The notes: generated by a model not told the origin, from the letters alone. Positions 5,731-14,271 are shown, counted from the stretch's first letter. The stretch is DNA of 16,693 nt from Hallerella sp963660435 (GCA_963660435.1 CAVKYI010000043.1:1-16693); one strand, 5' to 3'. Translations and numbers: made by a program.

Positions 5731-7275
5731 ATGAATAAAGTTCTATTTGCATCCCTTGCAATGGCGACGGCGCTACTAGCGCAAGCCGCCCCGAATCCGA
5801 CAAGCGTGGCCGACACGGCGAATGTCCAGACCTCGGCAGCGCCCGCAATCGCAGACACCGCGTCCAAAGCGACTCCTGCGGATTCCATGGCGACGGCCCC
5901 CGCACAAAACGAAACGAAACAGGTCGCGACCGACACGGCAAAGACCGAACCGGTCGCTGAAACGGTAAAGGCGAACGACTCGACAAATGTCGCCGCAGCC
6001 GACACGGCGAAGGCTTCCGCGGATACGGCAAGCGTTGTAGCAACGGAAGAAAAAGCCCCGACAGCCGATTCCACAGCCGCGGAAACAGCCAAGGCTACCG
6101 CGCAGGGCGCAGATTCTCTCAAGGCGGAAGCAGCCGACACGGCAAAAGTCGCCGCAGCCGACACGACGAAGAAAGCGGAAACCCCGAAAGCCCCCGCAGC
6201 GGATTACTCCATGGCGGCAGCCGGGACCGAAGAAAAGAAAAAAGCGAAGAAGGAACCGCTATTCAAGGCGGGCGAATTCGTCTTCGACATCAACGCGAGC
6301 TTCGAAATCCAGGCGGGCAAGGTTCTCTGGACAAGCGAAGACGACAAGAACAGCGACAACTTCGAAGAGTGGTGGGGACGCGCGAACCTCGGTCTTGAAA
6401 CCCATTCGAACGACTTCAACGGTCGCATCCTCGTCTGGATGTATCCGGGCGATCTGATGGACAACCAGTATCATGCGCGCCACACGGCAAGCGGAAAAGC
6501 GCTGGACACCTACGAATACAGGGACCTCTTCGAAATTCACGAAGCCTGGGCGGAACAGCATACGAAATACCTGGCGTTCAAGCTTGGGCGCTGGGAATTC
6601 ACCCAGAAGAACGGTGACTATTTCGGAAACTACGTCGATGGCTACTACAACGGATTCAAGTCCGGTACAAACAGCGAGAACGCGCTGCAGTTCACGCTCA
6701 CGCCGACCGAGACAATGACGATGGACATCGCCCTTGTCAGCACGACACCGAACCTCAACACGGGCGATCTCCGCCTGATGTTCCGCTTCCACGATCTTTC
6801 CGGCATCGAATTCCTGAACCTCGACCTCGGATACCGCACGAACGTATTCGACCTGGTTCACGATGACGATGCGGACATCCGCCATACGATCGCTCTCCAA
6901 GGCAAGACGCCTATCGTGAACGGCCTCGCCTATCTCTTCCTCGAAGGCGCCCTTATGGGAATCGACGCCGAAGAGACCTACCGCGACGCAAACGGCAAGA
7001 AGCATACGCGTTCGATCGACATGGTCGCTCCGATTACCGGCGGTCTTCTCTTTACGCCGCGCGACTATCGCATCATCCTCGAAGCGGAATACATCCACGA
7101 CAGACAGGAGACGGAATATGCGGACAAGGACAAGAAGCACATCAAGGACGTTCTCGCGGCCTTCTACATCGAAAAGCCTCTTTCCAAGCGCTTCACGCTT
7201 TCGTTCGGTGCGCACAGCTACGGCACGTCCCGCGATTTCGAATTCAACGGAAATCTGATCGGAAAGATCAACTAG
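5731..7275 (+). CDS. Secreted porin-like beta-barrel protein with Ala/Thr/Asp-rich linker
   Basis: The 514-residue product begins with a clear signal peptide (KVLFASLAMATALLAQA, cut near residue 19-20). Residues about 21-165 are low complexity, dominated by Ala, Thr, Asp and Lys with recurring ADTA(K/S) units (for example 27-30, 41-44, 90-94, 136-139, 143-145). A basic KKKAKKEP stretch follows (169-176). From about 183 to the end, alternating hydrophobic/polar strands with many aromatics suggest an outer-membrane barrel; the AWAEQHTKYLAFKLGRWEF segment (272-290) resembles strands of porins and the OprO/P group. No specific substrate can be assigned. The long linker could span the periplasm or bind cell wall, which is speculation. 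The gene is monocistronic, with its own Shine-Dalgarno site and terminator, and divergent from the PIN gene. Confidence 0.75.
   Translation: MNKVLFASLAMATALLAQAAPNPTSVADTANVQTSAAPAIADTASKATPADSMATAPAQNETKQVATDTAKTEPVAETVKANDSTNVAAADTAKASADTASVVATEEKAPTADSTAAETAKATAQGADSLKAEAADTAKVAAADTTKKAETPKAPAADYSMAAAGTEEKKKAKKEPLFKAGEFVFDINASFEIQAGKVLWTSEDDKNSDNFEEWWGRANLGLETHSNDFNGRILVWMYPGDLMDNQYHARHTASGKALDTYEYRDLFEIHEAWAEQHTKYLAFKLGRWEFTQKNGDYFGNYVDGYYNGFKSGTNSENALQFTLTPTETMTMDIALVSTTPNLNTGDLRLMFRFHDLSGIEFLNLDLGYRTNVFDLVHDDDADIRHTIALQGKTPIVNGLAYLFLEGALMGIDAEETYRDANGKKHTRSIDMVAPITGGLLFTPRDYRIILEAEYIHDRQETEYADKDKKHIKDVLAAFYIEKPLSKRFTLSFGAHSYGTSRDFEFNGNLIGKIN
5800..6190 (+). repeat. Internal coding repeats (ADTA units)
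   Basis: Degenerate in-frame repeats of gcc-gac-acg-gc(g/a)-aa(g/a) lie inside the porin-like gene. The longest match is 5989-6011 against 6148-6170, identical at 22 of 23 bases. Such repeats can change length by recombination. Confidence 0.6.
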
Positions 7276-7298
7276 CCGAAAACCGAAAGGTTTCGAAG

Positions 7299-7324
7299 CG
7301 CCCCTCCGGGGGCGTTTTTTTTTT
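7299..7324 (+). terminator. Intrinsic terminator of the porin-like gene
   Basis: A 6-pair G+C stem, cgcccc (7299-7304) with ggggcg (7309-7314) around a TCCG loop, is followed directly by ten T residues (7315-7324). It starts 24 nt after the stop codon. A second small hairpin with a GAAA loop (aacc/ggtt, 7281-7292) lies between the stop and the terminator. Confidence 0.92.
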
Positions 7325-7341
7325 ATTAGTCGGGATCTGCC

Positions 7342-7474
7342 AGTCAGGACTTAGAGCTTAGGTGAGGTTGAGTGTGAAGCGTGGAGGGTGGATTGTTGAT
7401 AGTTCGTTAAGCGACCGGTAAAGGCTTGTGCGATAAGCAGTCATCCTGGAGGAAAGTCAGAACTTAGAGCTTAG
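7342..7474. repeat. Near-identical 20-base direct repeats flanking repeat copy B
   Basis: agtcaggacttagagcttag (7342-7361) and agtcagaacttagagcttag (7455-7474) differ at one base and bracket repeat copy B. The right copy runs on into more 'acttag' units up to about 7489. The arrangement looks like a duplicated site around an inserted element, or simply two arrays of a short repeat. The gap 7325-7573 contains no gene that I can support. Confidence 0.6.
7403..7452. repeat. Intergenic repeat element, copy B
   Basis: This matches copy A (23-72) at 41 of 50 positions without gaps. The hairpins lie at 7404-7414 (tcgtt/agcga) and 7424-7438 (gcttgt/ataagc). Relative to copy A, one T-A pair has become C-G through changes on both sides, and other changes leave G-T pairs. 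Unlike copy A, the long right arm is absent: similarity ends after gtcatcctggagg at 7452. Confidence 0.7.
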
Positions 7475-7508
7475 AACTTAGATTTTAGAATCGCATACAT
7501 CTAGGCTT

Positions 7509-7529
7509 AAAAGTAAAGCGGACCGCTTT
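7509..7529 (-). terminator. Possible weak terminator of priA
   Basis: On the minus strand aaagcg/cgcttt (7529-7524 and 7520-7515) forms a 6-pair stem with a 3-base loop, about 45 nt past the priA stop. It is followed by acttttaag, a short and imperfect T run. Confidence 0.35.
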
Positions 7530-7573
7530 GCAACTCCAAGCTCAAAGATCTCTCGACTGAGTTCTGAATAGTC

Positions 7574-9610
7574 TCACATCGGGTCGATGTTTACGCGGAT
7601 GTCGAGATCCGCAGGCAAATCCGAAAGAGCGCGGCGAATGTCGGACGAAAGACTCGCCTTGACAAGGATGTGTTTCCAGTAAGTGTCGCGCAACGGCGAA
7701 ATGTAGGCGTCAACGGGACCGAGTACCTCGAGCCTTGCGTTTTGCGCCAGCCTGTCGGCAAGGATCCGGGAATGTCTTTCCAGAAATTCGGGATCCCTGT
7801 GCCCGATTTCGATCGTCGCGATCTTGGAATACGGCGGATAATGCGCCTCGAACCGAGCCGCAAGCTCTTCTCTCGCAAAGCCCGAATAGTCGTGCGCAAC
7901 GGCAAATCGAATCACCGGGTCGTCGGGATTGTTCGTCTGCAAGATAACCTGCCCACCGACCCGCGAACGCCCGGCGCGACCCGATGTCTGGCTCAAAAGT
8001 TCAAAGAGCTTTTCACCGGAACGGAAATCCGGCACGCCGGCGCCGGAATCGGCGCCCACGACGCCCACGAGCTGGACGCCCGGAAAATCGTGGCCCTTCG
8101 CCACGATTTGCGTGCCGAGAAGAACCGAATACTTTCTTTCGCGGAAATCGGAAAGAATCCTCTCCGCGGCCCCCACGCTTGCCGTCGTATCCCGATCCAT
8201 CCGGACGACTTTCGCTGTCGGGACCCATTCCGCGACTTCCTCTTCGAGCTTTTCGATTGCGCCTCCGGCAAATTCAAATTCCGAAGAACCGCAAGAAGGA
8301 CATTTCACGCCGAGCGAAAGGAGCCTTCCGCAATAATGGCACAGAAGACCGCCATACTGCTTGTGAAAGACAAGCGGCACCTTGCATTCCGGGCAGACGA
8401 GCGGCTCGCCGCATTCCGCGCAGAGTCTCGTCTTGGAATATCCGCGCCGGTTCATCAGGATGATCGCCTGGTCGCCACGATCCACGGTTTCCGTAAGCGC
8501 TTCCCGCAATTCGCTCGAAAGGAGAAGCGAAGAATCCTGCAATCGGGACTTCTTTTTCATATCGACGATTCGGACTTTTGGCAATTCCATTGCCGTTGCA
8601 CGCTTCGAGAGAACGAGATATTCCAGGTTTCCGTTTTTCGCCGCAAGGAAAGTTTCGAGCGAAGGCGTCGCGCTTCCCAGAACGACAAGAGCCCCGAACT
8701 TGTACGCTTCGTGCAAGGCGATATTTCTCGCATGGTATCGCGGAGCGGAATCCTCCTGCTTGTAGGACGCGTCGTGTTCCTCGTCAAGAATCGCGAGGTC
8801 ATATTCAAACGGAGAGAGAATCGCGCTGCGCGTTCCGACGACAATCTTCGCCCTCCCCGCAAGGATGGAAACCCAGGCGGCTCGCTTCTTCGGAGCGGAC
8901 AGCGCGGAATGGATGACGGGAACTTCAAATCCCAGAAATTCCGAAAAGCGTGTCGCCGTCTGCGGCGCAAGACCGATTTCCGGCACAAGGACAAGAACCC
9001 TTTTCCCGAAAGAAAGTGCGCTTTTCGCAAGCTCCATATAGATTCGGGTCTTTCCGCTTCCCGTTACCCCGTGGAGCAGCGCTCCGCGAAACCCGGAACC
9101 GTCCAGAAGTTCCCGCAAACGCTTGAGCGCCACCCTCTGCTCTTCCGTAAGCGGGGGAAAATCGGATGACATTTTCTGTCGCAAAGGAGCATCCGGCAGT
9201 TCCGACACGGAAACGAGCGACGCATCCAGATACGCTCCAAAATCCCTGGGCAGAAACACGCCCAGCGATTGCATCGGAGACGCCATGTAGTAAGAGGAGA
9301 CCCATTCGAGCTTTTCCATGAAGCGCTCCCCGAAAGCATACCCCGAAGCATGGGAAACGGCAGGTTTCGCCTTCGAAAAACCGGGCCGCTCCGAAAACAG
9401 GCGGGACACGACGCCGAGGGTAGGCTTTCTCTTCGCCAGCTGCACCCACACCACGCTCCCCCGCGAGAGTCTCTCCCCCGCCGGAACCCCGTAGGTAAAG
9501 GCCATCGGAGACTGCGGAACAAGAACTTCGCAAAAAGCGGAAAAGGCGTTTACGTCTTTCGCTGCGGAAATGTCGCCCGGCGGCAATGTTCTCGGAACTC
9601 TTTTCACCAT
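7574..9610 (-). CDS. priA: Primosomal protein N' (replication restart helicase PriA)
   Basis: PriA is a 3'-5' DNA helicase that recognises abandoned forks and reloads the replisome. The 678-residue product has the N-terminal 3'-end-binding domain (about 24-120) and Walker A GVTGSGKT (181-188). Next come DEEH (276-279) followed by the aromatic-rich YKQEDSAPRYHARN loop, and GSATPS (312-317). The zinc-binding region has eight Cys in four pairs (397/400, 406/409, 424/427, 437/440). The helicase C-terminal lobe includes GTQIVAKGHDFP (499-510) and QTSGRAGR (541-548). All key motifs are present; length is slightly below the E. coli protein. ATG at 9610 is chosen because the 17 extra residues upstream are basic and not family-like. 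There is no Shine-Dalgarno site. The gene is monocistronic and divergent from the DUF349 gene. Confidence 0.96.
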   Translation of the reverse strand: MVKRVPRTLPPGDISAAKDVNAFSAFCEVLVPQSPMAFTYGVPAGERLSRGSVVWVQLAKRKPTLGVVSRLFSERPGFSKAKPAVSHASGYAFGERFMEKLEWVSSYYMASPMQSLGVFLPRDFGAYLDASLVSVSELPDAPLRQKMSSDFPPLTEEQRVALKRLRELLDGSGFRGALLHGVTGSGKTRIYMELAKSALSFGKRVLVLVPEIGLAPQTATRFSEFLGFEVPVIHSALSAPKKRAAWVSILAGRAKIVVGTRSAILSPFEYDLAILDEEHDASYKQEDSAPRYHARNIALHEAYKFGALVVLGSATPSLETFLAAKNGNLEYLVLSKRATAMELPKVRIVDMKKKSRLQDSSLLLSSELREALTETVDRGDQAIILMNRRGYSKTRLCAECGEPLVCPECKVPLVFHKQYGGLLCHYCGRLLSLGVKCPSCGSSEFEFAGGAIEKLEEEVAEWVPTAKVVRMDRDTTASVGAAERILSDFRERKYSVLLGTQIVAKGHDFPGVQLVGVVGADSGAGVPDFRSGEKLFELLSQTSGRAGRSRVGGQVILQTNNPDDPVIRFAVAHDYSGFAREELAARFEAHYPPYSKIATIEIGHRDPEFLERHSRILADRLAQNARLEVLGPVDAYISPLRDTYWKHILVKASLSSDIRRALSDLPADLDIRVNIDPM

Positions 9611-9613
9611 GCA

Positions 9614-9631
9614 CAAAAGATAGCTCTTTTG
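9614..9631. promoter_or_regulatory. Hairpin overlapping the TATCTT element upstream of priA
   Basis: The plus strand has caaaaga (9614-9620), tagc, tcttttg (9625-9631), a 7-pair inverted repeat. On the minus strand TATCTT (9622-9617) ends 6 nt before the priA ATG. The inverted repeat overlaps this probable -10/-7 element, so it could be an operator, though this is only inference. Confidence 0.4.
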
Positions 9632-9701
9632 CGTTTTTCGAACCTTTTTGCGAAAGGGCATCGATTTATCCCGGGAATTTTATTTAGATTGAATCTAGTC
9701 C

Positions 9702-9719
9702 GTGTGCCATCCGGCACAC
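9702..9719 (+). promoter_or_regulatory. Leader hairpin of the DUF349 gene
   Basis: gtgtgcc (9702-9708) and ggcacac (9713-9719) form a perfect 7-pair stem with an ATCC loop, 20 nt before the ATG at 9740. A GGAGA ribosome site (9728-9732) lies between them. The AT-rich element TTTAGATTG (9683-9691) upstream may be the promoter core, which would place the hairpin near the 5' end of the mRNA. No long T run follows, so it is more likely a stabiliser or protein site than a terminator. Confidence 0.5.
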
Positions 9720-9739
9720 CCTGTTTTGGAGAACTCTCT

Positions 9740-12616
9740 ATGGGATTTTTTAATTTATTTAGACCCGATTGGCAGAATTCCAACCCCGAAATCCGGGCAG
9801 CCGCCGTCGCAAGGCTAGACGCTTCGAATCCGAGCGCCCTCGCAAGCGTCGCGACAAGCGATACCGACCCGAAGATCCGGAACATCGCTATCCGCAAGAT
9901 TGCCGACGCGGACATTCTCCAAAAGATTCTCGCATCCGAAACAGATCTTTCGAACAGGCACGACGCGGAAACCCGTCTGCAGGAAATCCTCGCCGACCAT
10001 CTCAGGAACTTTCGCGAGATTCCCGGAAAGAAGGAACTCGACGCCATATCGATAGTCGCGGGAACACGCCTAGCCGACGACCTGTTAAAGTCCATGCCGA
10101 ATTCCGAGCTGAGACTTTCGCTTGTCCGCTCGACGACAAGACAGAGTTCTCTCGAACTTGTCGCGCTCAAGGACGCGAAAGCGGAAATCGCCATGGCGGC
10201 CCTCGAACGGATCGACCGCGAAAGCATGCTGCAAAACATCGCACAGAACTCGCGCCACACGAGCGTCCGTCAAAAAGCCGCGGAAAAGCGCAAGGAAATG
10301 CAAAAGCCTACCCAACAGGAAAAAGAGAAAAACGAGATGCTCCTCCTTTTCCACAAGCGGGACGCCATCATCCAGCAGGCGCAACGCCTTTCGGACGCAA
10401 AGGACTTCATGACGAACAAGGCGGAATTCGACAAGATTCTCCAGATGGCCGCCGAACTCGGAATGGGACCGGCACAGGCGGATCTCGACCGGGTCATCGC
10501 TAGCTACGAGAACCGCCGGGCGGAAGAACAGGCACGCATCGACAGGGAAAAAGCCGAAAGCGACGCGAAGGCGAACAGGCAAAAGGAACTCGAAGGCATT
10601 CTCGCCCAGATAGACAGGCTGCTCGAAACGGGCGCATCCGAAAACAAGGAAGCCATCGAAGAACTCGTCGCCAAGTTCGAAGCGGCAAACGACAATCCGG
10701 AATCGGCAATCGCGGGTCTCTTCAAGATGTCCGTCGAACGCTTCAACCGCCTTTCTCGGAACGAAACGGCAAGTTCGCCGGATTCCCCCGAAAGCAAGGC
10801 TTCCCGTGCCGAAATTCTCGCCCAGCTTTCGCTCCTTTCCGAATCCGACGACTATTCCAGGACCACGGAACACAAGGTCAAGGCGCTTGTACGCAAGTGG
10901 GAATCGATGCCTCTCATGGAAGGGGACGACCCGGAACTCCAGACATACAATGCGCTCAGAAGCAAGATCGCCGAAAGACTCGCCGAAAAGCGCGAAGCCG
11001 AAGAAAGGCTCTTCAACGCCAACGCGGAAAAACTCCACGCGATCATCGAAAGCGTAAGGAAGATCGACGAAAACGGAGACTTCAAGGAAATTTCGCAAAA
11101 GCTCCGCGAAGCCTACAAGTCATGGAAGGAAATCGTCGGCGAAGACAAGTTCCGCTACAAGGAAATCTGGAAAGAATACCAGGAAGCGACAGAACGCTTC
11201 AAGGAAATGCAGGAATGGGAATCCTGGCACAACGAACACGACCGGGAAGCCATTCTCGAGGAAATGTCCGCTCTAGCCCAAAGCGATGCGAGCCGTGAAA
11301 CATTGTCAAAGTTGCGCAGTCTGACAAACCAGTGGAAAGCGATCGGACCCGTTTCCGCGGCACGCTTTAACGAATACCGCGACAAGTTCCGTGCGCTCTT
11401 CGAAGAAATCACCGCCAAGTGCGAACCATTCGTCAAGGAGCAGGAAGAAGAACGCCGAAAGAACCTCGCCGAAAAGGAAAACATCTGCAGACAGGTGGAA
11501 GAGCTTTCAAGGGAAAGCGAAACCAACTGGCGCGACAAATACAGGACCATGCAGGAACTCCAGGAAAAATGGAAGACCATCGGCATGGTTCCGAAAGAAA
11601 ACGTCCAGCAGATTTGGGACCGTTTCCGCAACGCGGAGACAGCCTTTTACGGCAAGCACCGGGAATTCGTCAAGCAGGAAGACATTCTCCGCGAAGCGAA
11701 CTATCAAAAGAAGATAGCGCTCTGCGAAAAGGCGGAATCGCTTTCCGAATCAGCGGACTGGAACGCGACCTCGGGCGAATTCCGCAAGCTGCAGGAGCAA
11801 TGGAAAGAATCCGGACCTGTTCCCCGTTCGAAGTCCGAAGAAATCTGGAACCGTTTCCGCAGCGCCTGCGACGCGTTCTTCACTCGCAAGCGCGCCCACT
11901 TCGAGGAAATGGACCAGGCCAAGACACAAAACCTCGAAGCGAAAGAAGCCCTGTGCCAAAAGCTCGAAGCGATGGATTTCAATCCGCAGGATCCGGAATC
12001 CCTGAAAGCCGTCAGAGCCATCATCGAGGAATGGAAAGGCATCGGCATGGTGCCAAAAGAAAAAGTCGATGCGATTTGGGATAGATACAGCGCCATTCTC
12101 GACAAGTTTGCCGAAAAGCGCGCGGAAGTCGATCCCGGATTCCGGAAAATGGCAAGCGAAGCGAAGGCAAAAAAGCTTTCCATGATTTCGACAGTAGCCT
12201 CTCTCGTCGAGACAGCCGGTTCGAACGAAAGCGCGGAAACGGTAAAGAAGCTGCAATCCGACTGGAGAGAACTTCCCCGGACAGGCGTCGAAGAGCAGGA
12301 ACTGTACAAAAAATTCCGAAACGCCTGCGACGACTTCTTCAACCGTCGCCGCGACCAGCTCGACATCCAGGAACAGGCGCGTGAAAACAACCTGCAGAAC
12401 AAGCTCCGCCTTTGCGAAGAAGCGGAACGCCTGCTCGAAAGCCTTACCGAGGACACCCGCCGCGAAGCGATGAACGTCGTAAAGCAGCTCCGTCGCCACT
12501 GGAAGGAAATCGGCGCGGTTCCCCGCAAGGAATCCGACAAGATCTGGAAACGGTTCAATTCGGCATGCGACGCGATTTTCGAAAGCAAGTCCGAAGACAG
12601 ACAACCCGAAGCGTAA
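9740..12616 (+). CDS. DUF349 repeat protein with N-terminal HEAT-like region
   Basis: This is a 958-residue, strongly charged, mostly helical cytoplasmic protein. The N terminus (GFFNLFRPDWQNSNPEIRAAAVARL) and the following ~180 residues resemble the HEAT-like start of long proteobacterial DUF349 proteins. A charged coiled-coil-like stretch spans about 185-290. DUF349 units are recognised by W-K-x-I-G-x-V and an (I)W-x-R-F-x-x-A-x-D-x-F pattern. Their W residues fall near 462, 532, 611, 688, 765, 842 and 921, with a weaker unit near 387, so seven clear plus one degenerate. The molecular function of DUF349 is not established. ATG at 9740 has GGAGA 7 nt upstream; the open frame extends further but only through the priA antisense. 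The Sua5 gene starts one base after its stop, suggesting coupled translation. Confidence 0.9.
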   Translation: MGFFNLFRPDWQNSNPEIRAAAVARLDASNPSALASVATSDTDPKIRNIAIRKIADADILQKILASETDLSNRHDAETRLQEILADHLRNFREIPGKKELDAISIVAGTRLADDLLKSMPNSELRLSLVRSTTRQSSLELVALKDAKAEIAMAALERIDRESMLQNIAQNSRHTSVRQKAAEKRKEMQKPTQQEKEKNEMLLLFHKRDAIIQQAQRLSDAKDFMTNKAEFDKILQMAAELGMGPAQADLDRVIASYENRRAEEQARIDREKAESDAKANRQKELEGILAQIDRLLETGASENKEAIEELVAKFEAANDNPESAIAGLFKMSVERFNRLSRNETASSPDSPESKASRAEILAQLSLLSESDDYSRTTEHKVKALVRKWESMPLMEGDDPELQTYNALRSKIAERLAEKREAEERLFNANAEKLHAIIESVRKIDENGDFKEISQKLREAYKSWKEIVGEDKFRYKEIWKEYQEATERFKEMQEWESWHNEHDREAILEEMSALAQSDASRETLSKLRSLTNQWKAIGPVSAARFNEYRDKFRALFEEITAKCEPFVKEQEEERRKNLAEKENICRQVEELSRESETNWRDKYRTMQELQEKWKTIGMVPKENVQQIWDRFRNAETAFYGKHREFVKQEDILREANYQKKIALCEKAESLSESADWNATSGEFRKLQEQWKESGPVPRSKSEEIWNRFRSACDAFFTRKRAHFEEMDQAKTQNLEAKEALCQKLEAMDFNPQDPESLKAVRAIIEEWKGIGMVPKEKVDAIWDRYSAILDKFAEKRAEVDPGFRKMASEAKAKKLSMISTVASLVETAGSNESAETVKKLQSDWRELPRTGVEEQELYKKFRNACDDFFNRRRDQLDIQEQARENNLQNKLRLCEEAERLLESLTEDTRREAMNVVKQLRRHWKEIGAVPRKESDKIWKRFNSACDAIFESKSEDRQPEA

Positions 12617-12617
12617 A

Positions 12618-13589
12618 ATGTTCCCTCCATGGACCACCCCCGAAGACGCCGCGAAAATTCTCAAGGACGGCGGCATTGTCGCGATTCCCACCGAGACTGT
12701 TTACGGCCTCGCCGGGAACGCCTTTGACACGAACGCGCTCGCCAGGATTTTCGAAGCGAAAAAGCGTCCGCACTTCGACCCGCTGATTGTACACATTTCG
12801 GCATTCGACGAATTACGGGACGTTGCCGCCGAAATTCCCGAAAAGGCGCTAGCGCTAGCGAAAGCCTATTGGCCCGGCCCGATGACGCTTGTCCTTCCCA
12901 AGACGGAAAGGATTCCGGACCTTGCGACAAGCGGTCTTCCGACTGTCGCCGTGCGCTTTCCCAGTCATCCCGTCGCTCAAGAAATCATCCGACTTTCCGG
13001 TGTTCCGCTCGCGGCTCCCAGCGCGAACCTCTTCCAGCATGTCAGCCCGACAACGGCAGCGCATGTCGCGGAGCAGCTCGGCGATGCAATCGACGGAATT
13101 GTCGATGGAGGCTCTTGCCAGGTCGGCGTCGAAAGCACGATCGTCGCCTTTCCAAACGGAGAGCCCGTCATCCTGAGACCCGGCGGAATCACGTCCGAAA
13201 TGGTAAAGGCTGTCACGGGAAGCGTCACCATCCATGCTTCCAAGTCGAATCCCAAGGGTCCGATGCCCGCACCGGGAATGATCGATAGACACTACCGGCC
13301 GCAAGTCCCGCTGTTTTACGGTTCCCTTCCCGCAAATGCCAGGATTCCAAGCGAAACCGTTCGAATCGCGTTCGGCAAGCAGGAATCCGTCATTCCGCCG
13401 ACGGTCAATCTTTCGGAATCCGGAGACCTGAAGGAAGCGACGGCAAATCTCTACGCGATGATGCGCCAAATGGACAACCCGAAAAACAAGCTGATCCTGG
13501 TCGATCCGATTCCAGATATCGGTCTAGGCGTCGCCTGCAACGATCGCCTCAAAAGGGCGGGAGTTCGCCAGTTGCCCGAATCTTTCTAG
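12618..13589 (+). CDS. Threonylcarbamoyl-AMP synthase, Sua5 type (two-domain)
   Basis: The enzyme makes threonylcarbamoyl-AMP from threonine, bicarbonate and ATP, the first step of t6A synthesis at tRNA position 37. The 323-residue product has the YrdC fold (about 8-200) with GGIVAIPTETVYGLA (18-32), KKRPHFDPLIVHI (48-60), WPGPMTLVL (85-93), APSAN (133-137), GVESTIV (170-176) and LRPGGIT (186-192). The linker PGMIDRHYRPQVPL (219-232) and a C-terminal Sua5 domain (to 323) mark it as Sua5 rather than the short TsaC form. The start lies one base past the DUF349 stop, with little Shine-Dalgarno character, so translational coupling is likely. Its last 41 bases overlap the end of the convergent dipeptidase gene. 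Confidence 0.94.
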   Translation: MFPPWTTPEDAAKILKDGGIVAIPTETVYGLAGNAFDTNALARIFEAKKRPHFDPLIVHISAFDELRDVAAEIPEKALALAKAYWPGPMTLVLPKTERIPDLATSGLPTVAVRFPSHPVAQEIIRLSGVPLAAPSANLFQHVSPTTAAHVAEQLGDAIDGIVDGGSCQVGVESTIVAFPNGEPVILRPGGITSEMVKAVTGSVTIHASKSNPKGPMPAPGMIDRHYRPQVPLFYGSLPANARIPSETVRIAFGKQESVIPPTVNLSESGDLKEATANLYAMMRQMDNPKNKLILVDPIPDIGLGVACNDRLKRAGVRQLPESF

Positions 13590-14271
13590 ACGCTATCGCG
13601 TTGAAATGCCACCACTCCGAAGCGAGCGGCAAAAAACCCGCACCGCACATTATGCGGCGGAGGAGTTCGCGGTTTTCGATTTGCGACGCCGTGAGACTTC
13701 CTTTTTCTAGCGCCTCGGCCTCGCCTCTCTTTCCCGCTCGGCTTTCAAAGGAATCGAAATCCGTGCCCATGTCAAGGAGAACGCCGGAAGAATCCGCAAG
13801 AGTCAAGTCCAGCGCGAATCCGAAATTGTGCACGCTGCCTCGCCGCGGATTCGAAACATAGTCGCTAAAAGGCGTTCCGACAACCGTTTCCCGAAGCTTT
13901 GCCTGCGCATAGACAGGTCGAGAAGCGTCAAGGACGACAAAGCGGTAGCCGGGTCTTTCCTTTCGCAACAGACGAATCGCCTTGCGAAACTTTTCGGCGG
14001 CATCGCGCTTCAGGTAGGCGCGCTTCGCTCCGCAATACAGATCGTGCCCCGTGATATTTTCGAAAGTCGCATACCGCAAGTCCAGAGAGACTGACGGAAA
14101 ATGCGTTATTTCCACATAGGAGGAATCATTGCGCACAAATTTTTCCCACTCGGCATATACCCGACAAAAGCGCAAGGGTCTTTCCGGACGCTTCGGAGAG
14201 AATACGGCTTCTTCGGAAGAGACGGCAACCCATAACGACAGGCAAAGAACCGCCAAGACGCTAAATCGCAA
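13549..14271 (-). CDS. Exported VanX/DdpX-type D-Ala-D-Ala dipeptidase (M15D)
   Basis: M15D enzymes are zinc peptidases that cleave D-Ala-D-Ala. The 240-residue product carries the expected residues: DASRP with R118, SVHNFGFALD with zinc ligands H148 and D155, and EWWH with catalytic E219 and ligand H222. A hydrophobic leader (about 3-19, LRFSVLAVLCLSLWVAVSS) suggests export to the periplasm, unlike cytosolic VanX. A role in peptidoglycan turnover or dipeptide scavenging is therefore more likely than vancomycin resistance; no vanA/H/R/S partners are present. The start is taken as TTG at 14271, which overlaps the upstream gene by 11 nt and has GAGG 6 nt before it. The ATG at 14394 would add 41 basic residues read inside the upstream gene. 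The 3' end overlaps the Sua5 gene. Confidence 0.85.
   Translation of the reverse strand: MRFSVLAVLCLSLWVAVSSEEAVFSPKRPERPLRFCRVYAEWEKFVRNDSSYVEITHFPSVSLDLRYATFENITGHDLYCGAKRAYLKRDAAEKFRKAIRLLRKERPGYRFVVLDASRPVYAQAKLRETVVGTPFSDYVSNPRRGSVHNFGFALDLTLADSSGVLLDMGTDFDSFESRAGKRGEAEALEKGSLTASQIENRELLRRIMCGAGFLPLASEWWHFNAIASRKIRATGELPPF

Noticed and set aside
7462..7489. CRISPR-like array of 'acttag' units
   Set aside because: The units are about 6-7 bases, nearly contiguous and without spacers, so this is a simple repeat.
9269..9739. Upstream extension of the DUF349 gene
   Set aside because: It lies antisense to priA; the ATG at 9740 has a ribosome site and begins a family-like N terminus.
13549..14271. 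Vancomycin-resistance vanX
   Set aside because: Catalytic residues fit the M15D family, but there is a signal-like leader and no vanH, vanA or vanRS genes nearby; a cell-wall metabolism role is more likely.
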